Source: Usitatibacter rugosus
Lineage (GTDB): Bacteria > Pseudomonadota > Gammaproteobacteria > Burkholderiales > Usitatibacteraceae
DNA: 64,000 nt
Reading direction: 5' to 3'
Assembly: GCF_013003965.1 (NCBI RefSeq)
Contig: NZ_CP053069.1
Span: 3,069,419-3,133,418 of the forward strand
The notes under the pieces were generated by a model that made no database searches, was not told the DNA's origin, and saw only the letters and a list, made by a program, of their open reading frames with translations. Made by a program: the position numbers and the translations under genes. How positions within the stretch are numbered: the stretch's first letter is position 1; every line of letters begins with the position of its first letter. Below are positions 59,296-64,000 of this stretch, piece by piece.

Positions 59296-60929
59296 TGAAA
59301 GCCTTCCTCGAGTGGATCCAGGGCCTGGGCCGCGCGCTCATGCTCCCGATCGCGGTGCTGCCGATCGCGGGCCTGCTGCTGCGCCTCGGGCAGCCCGACC
59401 TGCTCAACATCGCGTTCGTGGCGGCCGCGGGCGACGCGGTGTTCGCGAACCTCGGCATCCTCTTCGCGATCGGCGTCGCGGTCGGCCTCGCGAAGGAGAA
59501 CCACGGGGCGGCGGGCCTCGCGGGCGCGGTCGCGTACTTCATCTCCACGCACGGCACCGCCGCGGTCGCAGGGCTGCCCGCGAAGGAGATCGCGCGCCTC
59601 TCGGTGCCGCTCGGGATCATCTGCGGCGTCGTCTCCGGCGCGCTCTACAACCGCTACAGCAACATCAAGCTCCCCGACTACCTCGCGTTCTTCGGCGGGC
59701 GGCGCTTCGTGCCCATCGCGGCCGGCACCGCGGCGCTCGGCATTGCCGTGGTCTTCGGCATCGCGTGGCCGGTGCTCGTGGCCGGCATGGATTCGCTCAC
59801 GCGCGCCGTGGTGGAAGCGGGCAGCCTCGGGCTCTTCATCTACGGCGTGCTGAACCGCGTGCTGATCGTGACGGGCCTGCACCACATTCTGAACAACGTC
59901 GCGTGGTTCATCCTCGGCGAGTTCGCGGGCAAGACGGGGGATTTGAACCGCTTCTTCGCGGGCGACCCGACGGCGGGCGCGTTCATGAGCGGCTTCTTCC
60001 CGGTGATGATGTTCGGGCTGCCGGCTGCGTGCCTCGCGATGTACCACACGGCCCGTCCCGAGCGGAAACGCGCGACCGGCGGCCTGCTGCTCTCGATGGG
60101 CCTGACCTCTTTCCTGACGGGCGTGACCGAGCCGATCGAGTTCACGTTCATGTTCCTCGCACCGTTCCTCTACCTCGTGCACGCGATCCTGACGGGCCTC
60201 GCGATGGTGACGATGGACCTCCTCGGCACGCGCCTGGGCTTCAGCTTCTCGGCGGGATTCTTCGACTACGTGCTGAACTACGGCAAGGCGACGCACCCGC
60301 TCTATCTCATTCCCGTGGGCGCGCTCTACTTCGGCCTCTACTACGGCCTGTTCCGCTACTTCATCGTGAAGCTGGACCTGAAGACGCCGGGGCGCGAGCC
60401 GCTCGAGGCCGCGACATCCGCCACGAAGAGTTCGCGTACGGCGGGTGGCGCAGAAGGGTTCGTGATTGCCCTCGGGGGTGCCGCCAACCTCGAGAGCGTC
60501 GATGCGTGCACGACGCGACTACGCCTCGTGCTGGTGGACCGGTCGAAGGTGAACGAGCCCGCGCTGAAGACCTTGGGCGCGCGCGGCATGATCGCCGTCG
60601 GCCCGAACGGATTGCAGGTCGTGGTGGGGCCGATCGCGGACCAGGTCGCGAGCGACATCCGCGCATGGCTTGCCGGCGGCGAGACTTCAACCGTTCTCGA
60701 TGCCGGATCGGTGCTCGAAGCATTGGGGGGCCGCGCGAATGTCCTCGAGGCCGATGCCAAGCCGGGCCGGGTGCTCGTGACGGTGAAGGATGGCGCCGCG
60801 GTGAAAGCCGACGCCCTGCAGGGCGTGGGACTACGGGGTGTTGCGCGGTTCGCCGCGGGGCGCCTGCACCTGCTGCACCCCGATGCGGCGGCGCTCGCTG
60901 CCGCGCTAGCGGGTCGCGATCAGCGCTGA
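59292..60929 (+). CDS. nagE: PTS permease IICB, N-acetylglucosamine-type
   Basis: 545 residues from ATG 59292, overlapping the fusion gene stop. The IIC part (about 1-370) has roughly ten membrane segments with the GlcNAc/glucose family motifs GLLLRLGQPDLLNIAFV, GVLNRVLIVTGLHHILNNVAW and FLTGVTEPIEFTFMFLAP. IIB follows (about 390-462) with the phosphorylated Cys in SVDACTTRLRLVLVD near 404. A second, degenerate IIB-like unit (about 475-545) lacks the cysteine. No IIA is attached; it is on the preceding fusion protein. The 3' end overlaps the convergent lipoprotein gene by 24 bases. Confidence 0.94.
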   Translation: MMKAFLEWIQGLGRALMLPIAVLPIAGLLLRLGQPDLLNIAFVAAAGDAVFANLGILFAIGVAVGLAKENHGAAGLAGAVAYFISTHGTAAVAGLPAKEIARLSVPLGIICGVVSGALYNRYSNIKLPDYLAFFGGRRFVPIAAGTAALGIAVVFGIAWPVLVAGMDSLTRAVVEAGSLGLFIYGVLNRVLIVTGLHHILNNVAWFILGEFAGKTGDLNRFFAGDPTAGAFMSGFFPVMMFGLPAACLAMYHTARPERKRATGGLLLSMGLTSFLTGVTEPIEFTFMFLAPFLYLVHAILTGLAMVTMDLLGTRLGFSFSAGFFDYVLNYGKATHPLYLIPVGALYFGLYYGLFRYFIVKLDLKTPGREPLEAATSATKSSRTAGGAEGFVIALGGAANLESVDACTTRLRLVLVDRSKVNEPALKTLGARGMIAVGPNGLQVVVGPIADQVASDIRAWLAGGETSTVLDAGSVLEALGGRANVLEADAKPGRVLVTVKDGAAVKADALQGVGLRGVARFAAGRLHLLHPDAAALAAALAGRDQR

Positions 60930-61766
60930 GACGTCGTTCAGGTAACCGCGCAGCTTCTTCTGCACGTGCTCGCGCTGGTCGGGTGACCACGTGGCGGCGA
61001 GCTGCACCATCATCTCGGCCACTTCCTCGTCCCGCTTCGCGATCGCCTTCGTGTACTCGGGGCTCCGCCACGAGTCGGTGTCGATCAGGACCTTGCGCAG
61101 GCCCGCCACCATCTCCGGCTTGGAGGGCTTCGAGCGCACCAGCTCGGCCACGATGTGCTGGCGGCGCTGGCGATCGGCGAGGCGCATCTGCGAGACGTCG
61201 GTCATGAAGTGCACGCGGCCGCGCACGAGGTCGCGCTGGTGGTCGTCGAGGCGACCGGTATACGTTTCCACCTGGTCGATCAGCTTCTCGGCGCGCTTCT
61301 TCTCGCGCTCGGCCGCATCGCCCTTGTTCTCCTTCTCGATCTTCGCGCTCTCCTTGGCGAAGCGCTGCTCGAAGTGCTGGGCCTGGTCGGCCTCGAGCTG
61401 CATCAGGAGATCGGCCATGTCGGGCAGGGCCTGGTCCACCATGCGCTTGTAGTAGGCGCGCAGCGTCTTGTTCACCCAGCGCGCGTCCTCGAGGGTCAGG
61501 GGGCGCTCGGTGCGGGCGACGGCGTCGCGCAGATCCGCCTGGTAGGCCGGCAGCTCGTGCGTCCGGTGCCAGTCCTGCAGGCGCTCGAAGCGCGTGCGGA
61601 CCCAGCCTTCCTGGTTGCCGGACAGGTCGAAGTAGTCGTCCACCATGTAGGTGACGACCGGCGAGGCGTTGTTGTACGCGAAGCGCCCCACGGTGCAGGC
61701 GCCGAGTGCGAGGGCCGTGGCCGCCACGGCGGCGAGAGCCAGGATCTTGCGGGTCTTCATGGTCAT
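60906..61766 (-). CDS. DUF6279 family lipoprotein
   Basis: 286 residues; ATG 61760 two codons in is equally possible. Lipoprotein signal KILALAAVAATALALGAC with the lipobox Cys near residue 24. The rest is helical, rich in Arg, Gln and Glu (YMVDDYFDLSGNQEGWVRTRF near 40-60, MRLADRQRRQHIVAELV near 196-212). The family is a betaproteobacterial outer-membrane or periplasmic lipoprotein of unknown role. Its stop lies within the end of the PTS permease gene on the other strand. Confidence 0.88.
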   Translation of the reverse strand: MTMKTRKILALAAVAATALALGACTVGRFAYNNASPVVTYMVDDYFDLSGNQEGWVRTRFERLQDWHRTHELPAYQADLRDAVARTERPLTLEDARWVNKTLRAYYKRMVDQALPDMADLLMQLEADQAQHFEQRFAKESAKIEKENKGDAAEREKKRAEKLIDQVETYTGRLDDHQRDLVRGRVHFMTDVSQMRLADRQRRQHIVAELVRSKPSKPEMVAGLRKVLIDTDSWRSPEYTKAIAKRDEEVAEMMVQLAATWSPDQREHVQKKLRGYLNDVSALIATR

Positions 61767-61844
61767 CGCTATTCGAGTGCCGGGTGCGCGGGGAGTTTCC
61801 CCTCTATCGCATTGTCGGCCTGTGCGCTGCGTTACGGCTGTCGT

Positions 61845-62552
61845 CTACCAGGGTATTGGCTTGCGGTCCCTGAAGAACTGTCCTGTAGGACCATTGGAAG
61901 GCAGCATGCAAAGCCAGACGGCAGTATCCGCTCCTTCTTCCACCGAGCGGGTGGCCTGCTCGCCCCCCATGTCGGTCTTCACCCACCCGGGGCTCATCGA
62001 GTTCACGAGGATGCCGGCGTCGGCGACCTCGGCGGAGAGCGTCTTGGTGAGCGCGTTCAGCGCCGCCTTGGAGACGCGGTAGGCGGGGCTGCCCTCGCCC
62101 ATGTGGTGGAGCTGTCCCAGGCCGCTGGAAATGTTCACGATCCGGCCGGTGCGGAGCTTGCGCATCAGCGGGACCACCTCGCGGCACATGCGGACCGCGC
62201 CGAAAAGGTTGGTTTCGAACGTCTCGCGCCAGGCCGAGGTGGGCGTGTCGATCACCTTGGCGGTGGTCTCCTCGGGATAGACGCCGGCGTTGTTCACCAG
62301 GATGCTGGGCGGGCCGTGGGCCTTCTCGACCTGCTCGACGAAGCGCCGCACGCTCTTCGTGTCGTTCACGTCCAATTGGTACGCAACCACGTTGCTCTTG
62401 CGCCCCTTGATGTCGGCCGCGGCCTTCTCGCCCTTGGCGAGATCGCGGGAGCCGAGGACGACGAACACGTCCTCCTTCATGAGCTGGCGGGTGATCTCGA
62501 GACCGATTCCGCGGTTGCCACCGGTGACGATGGCGATCTTCTTGCTGGGCAT
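61845..62552 (-). CDS. Short-chain dehydrogenase/reductase
   Basis: 235 residues from ATG 62552, with AGGA nearby upstream. Rossmann fold with cofactor motif TGGNRGIGLEITRQL near 9-23, NNAGVYPE near 84-91, and the catalytic set Ser in NISSGLGQ, Tyr and Lys in YRVSKAALNALT near 154-165. Relatives are plant-like carbonyl reductases of the classical SDR group, NADPH-dependent; substrate unknown. Divergent from the small membrane protein gene at 62664. Confidence 0.92.
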   Translation of the reverse strand: MPSKKIAIVTGGNRGIGLEITRQLMKEDVFVVLGSRDLAKGEKAAADIKGRKSNVVAYQLDVNDTKSVRRFVEQVEKAHGPPSILVNNAGVYPEETTAKVIDTPTSAWRETFETNLFGAVRMCREVVPLMRKLRTGRIVNISSGLGQLHHMGEGSPAYRVSKAALNALTKTLSAEVADAGILVNSMSPGWVKTDMGGEQATRSVEEGADTAVWLCMLPSNGPTGQFFRDRKPIPW

Positions 62553-62663
62553 CTGTTCCTGTCTCCGTCCGGCGACGCTTTCGCTGGGAGCGCCTTGACC
62601 GGCTGCTATGATAGCTGCAAGTTCCGTACCGCCCCTCGCGGCAATCGCCCACCGGAGGCAACG

Positions 62664-62906
62664 ATGACCGACGACGCCCAACGCGACCTCGAGCAGAAGG
62701 CCCTGCGCAACGTCCGCAGCCTGGTCGACAAGATCGAAACCGAGGACCAGAAGGGCAACCAGAAGCAGCTCGTTGCCGTGATTGCCGTGGTCGCGGTCGT
62801 CGCCGCCCTCGCCGCCGTCGTCATGATGAGCCGCAGCAAGAGCTCGGATGCGAACAAGGGCCCGGCCCTCGAAATTCCCCCGCCCAAGCCGCCCGCCAAG
62901 AGCTGA
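62664..62906 (+). CDS. Small single-pass membrane protein
   Basis: 80 residues from ATG 62664, preceded by GGAGG. An acidic-basic helical start (DDAQRDLEQKALRNVRSLVDKIE), one transmembrane helix (about 36-54, LVAVIAVVAVVAALAAVVM) and a Pro/Lys-rich tail. No family recognised. TGATG overlap with the glutathione transferase gene suggests cotranslation. Confidence 0.75.
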   Translation: MTDDAQRDLEQKALRNVRSLVDKIETEDQKGNQKQLVAVIAVVAVVAALAAVVMMSRSKSSDANKGPALEIPPPKPPAKS

Positions 62907-63529
62907 TGCTGCGAATCCTCGGGCGGCTCTCGTCCGTCAATGTGCAGAAAGTCGTGTGGTGCGCGGACGAGCTCGCCCTCGAGTACGAGCGCGTGGACGT
63001 GGGTGGTGCCTTCGGCGGCAACGACCAGGCCGACTACCTCGCGAAGAACCCGAACGGCCTCGTCCCCGTGATCGAGGACGACGGCTTCGTGCTCTACGAA
63101 TCCAACGCGATCGTGCGCTACCTCGCGGCGAAGCACGCGCAGGCGTCGGGACTATGGCCCTCGGAGTTGGAGAGGCGCGCCGACGTCGACCGATGGATGG
63201 AGTGGCAATCGACGGGCTTCACGCCGGCAATGCTGGTCGCGTTCTGGGGCCTCTGCCGCACGCCCGAGGACAAGCGCGACGCGAAAGCCATCGAAGCCTC
63301 GCTGCAGAAGGGCGAGAAGTTCGCCGCGGTGATCGACGCGCACCTCGCGGGCCGCGAGCACGTCGCGGGCAAGGCCTTCTCGCCCGCGGACATCGTCGTG
63401 GGCTGCGCCACGCACCGCTGGCTGGGCCTTCCCGCGAAGCGCGAACCGCGCCCGAACCTGCAACGCTGGTACGCAACGCTTCGCACCCGCCCGGGCGCGC
63501 AGCAGGTGCTCTCGCAGCCCGTCGCCTGA
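62906..63529 (+). CDS. Glutathione S-transferase family protein
   Basis: 207 residues. N-terminal thioredoxin-like domain (RLSSVNVQKVVWCADELAL near 7-25; NPNGLVPVIEDDGFVLYESNAIVRYLA near 48-74 split as the cis-Pro and Ser-Asn glutathione site) and an all-helical C-terminal domain (FSPADIVVGCATHRWL near 157-172). The motif SSVNVQKV is that of theta/beta-like bacterial GSTs, with Ser as the likely catalytic residue. Substrate unknown. Confidence 0.93.
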   Translation: MLRILGRLSSVNVQKVVWCADELALEYERVDVGGAFGGNDQADYLAKNPNGLVPVIEDDGFVLYESNAIVRYLAAKHAQASGLWPSELERRADVDRWMEWQSTGFTPAMLVAFWGLCRTPEDKRDAKAIEASLQKGEKFAAVIDAHLAGREHVAGKAFSPADIVVGCATHRWLGLPAKREPRPNLQRWYATLRTRPGAQQVLSQPVA

Positions 63530-63530
63530 G

Positions 63531-63956
63531 TTACTTCGGGTAGAGGATCAGCTGGGTGCAGCGAAAGAGCGCGATGGGCTTCTCGCCGCCGTTGCCGAAG
63601 ACCAGCGCATCCCACACGTGCGTCGTCTTGCCGAGATGCACCGCCTTCGCCTCGGCGCGGATCACGCCTTCGCGAGCCGTGCCCAACAGGTTGGCCTTCA
63701 GCTCCACCGTCGTGAAGCTCTGCGCGCCTTCCGGAAGGTGGGCGATGGTCGCGTAGCCGCAGGCGGTGTCCGCGAGCGAGACGACGGTGCCCGCATGCAG
63801 GAAGCCGTTGGGCGCCATGAGCTCGGGCATCACCGTGAGCTCCATCACCACCAGGCCCTGCGCGATCGAGACCATGCGCATGCCGAGGTGGCCCGGCAGG
63901 TGGGGCTTGCCGCGCCGCTCGAAGTCGCCGCCGTCCATGCCGTCCCGCAACTTCAA
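63531..63956 (-). CDS. PaaI-type hotdog thioesterase
   Basis: 141 residues if TTG 63956 is used; ATG 63938 would drop six. Hotdog fold with LMAPNGFLHAGTVVSLADTACGYA near 46-69, where the Asn/His and Asp residues form the acyl-CoA thioesterase site, and TTVELKANLLG near 82-92. Hydrolyses short or aromatic acyl-CoA. The TTG overlaps the upstream gene's TGA (CCTTGAAG), which favours that start through coupling. Confidence 0.9.
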   Translation of the reverse strand: MKLRDGMDGGDFERRGKPHLPGHLGMRMVSIAQGLVVMELTVMPELMAPNGFLHAGTVVSLADTACGYATIAHLPEGAQSFTTVELKANLLGTAREGVIRAEAKAVHLGKTTHVWDALVFGNGGEKPIALFRCTQLILYPK

Positions 63957-64000
63957 GGCAGCACCACCGGCGAGCGAAGCGCGTGCACCGGATCGCGCCG
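63953..64000 (-). CDS. 3' end of a gene running out of the window
   Basis: Fifteen codons and a TGA on the minus strand, reading RRDPVHALRSPVVLP. Too short to identify. It is called because its stop overlaps the thioesterase start in TTGA, as between cotranscribed genes. Confidence 0.35.
   Translation of the reverse strand, partial: RRDPVHALRSPVVLP

Overview
The window is GC-rich, densely coding proteobacterial DNA. Gene content (YhdP/GlnE divergent pair, Bug-type periplasmic binding protein, PhaM-like and PhaZ-like polyhydroxyalkanoate proteins, WaaF, a complete gspC-N set) points to a betaproteobacterium. A Usitatibacter-like or other environmental Burkholderiales/Nitrosomonadales relative is my inference, not shown by any marker gene. 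No rRNA, tRNA, CRISPR array, integrase or transposase was seen, and no stretch over 300 bases lacks a gene.

Layout. 1-13 kb: yhdP (cut by the window edge) diverges from glnE; then a membrane adenylate cyclase, ilvE, a CHCC zinc-finger protein, waaF, a DUF1684 protein, a RES/Xre toxin-antitoxin pair, an alpha/beta hydrolase and a Bug protein. 13-20 kb: a molybdenum hydroxylase region, with IorA/IorB-type subunits, an XdhC chaperone and a MocA-like cytidylyltransferase fused to a GNAT domain, interrupted by a hydrolase and a 53-residue membrane protein. 20-37 kb: a peptide-type ABC binding protein, then gspCDEFGHIJKLMN (type II secretion) running with minimal spacing into yheT-like hydrolase, phosphomannomutase/phosphoglucomutase and a second class III cyclase. 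37-48 kb: PHA granule protein and intracellular depolymerase, prolyl iminopeptidase, NYN/LOTUS protein, mtfA, rhodanese, a DUF3300 protein, a cysteine-less glutaredoxin-like protein, an esterase, prfC, and two tandem secreted paralogues. 48-61 kb: an N-acetylglucosamine utilisation locus: nagA, a SIS-type deaminase and a GntR regulator diverge from a TonB-dependent receptor, a GH20 hexosaminidase, a IIA-HPr-EI fusion and a GlcNAc-type IICB permease. 61-64 kb: DUF6279 lipoprotein, SDR, small membrane protein, glutathione transferase, hotdog thioesterase and the last codons of one more gene.

The most unusual signal is a family of long palindromic repeats with a GGGTCAGA core, at nine places, plus two other inverted-repeat families. 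They do not only lie between genes. They supply stop codons (in mirrored positions for two convergent gene pairs), parts of pseudopilin leader peptides (gspG, gspJ), most of one signal peptide, and in-frame insertions inside the hexosaminidase. The arms carry an internal dyad like REP elements mobilised by RAYT-type Y1 transposases, but no such transposase is in the window, so that link is inference.

GlcNAc locus as a pathway: hexosaminidase releases GlcNAc from chito-oligomers taken up by the outer-membrane receptor, the PTS proteins import and phosphorylate it, NagA deacetylates and the SIS protein deaminates to fructose-6-phosphate, with the GntR protein as likely repressor acting at TGGTAC-type sites in the divergent promoter region.
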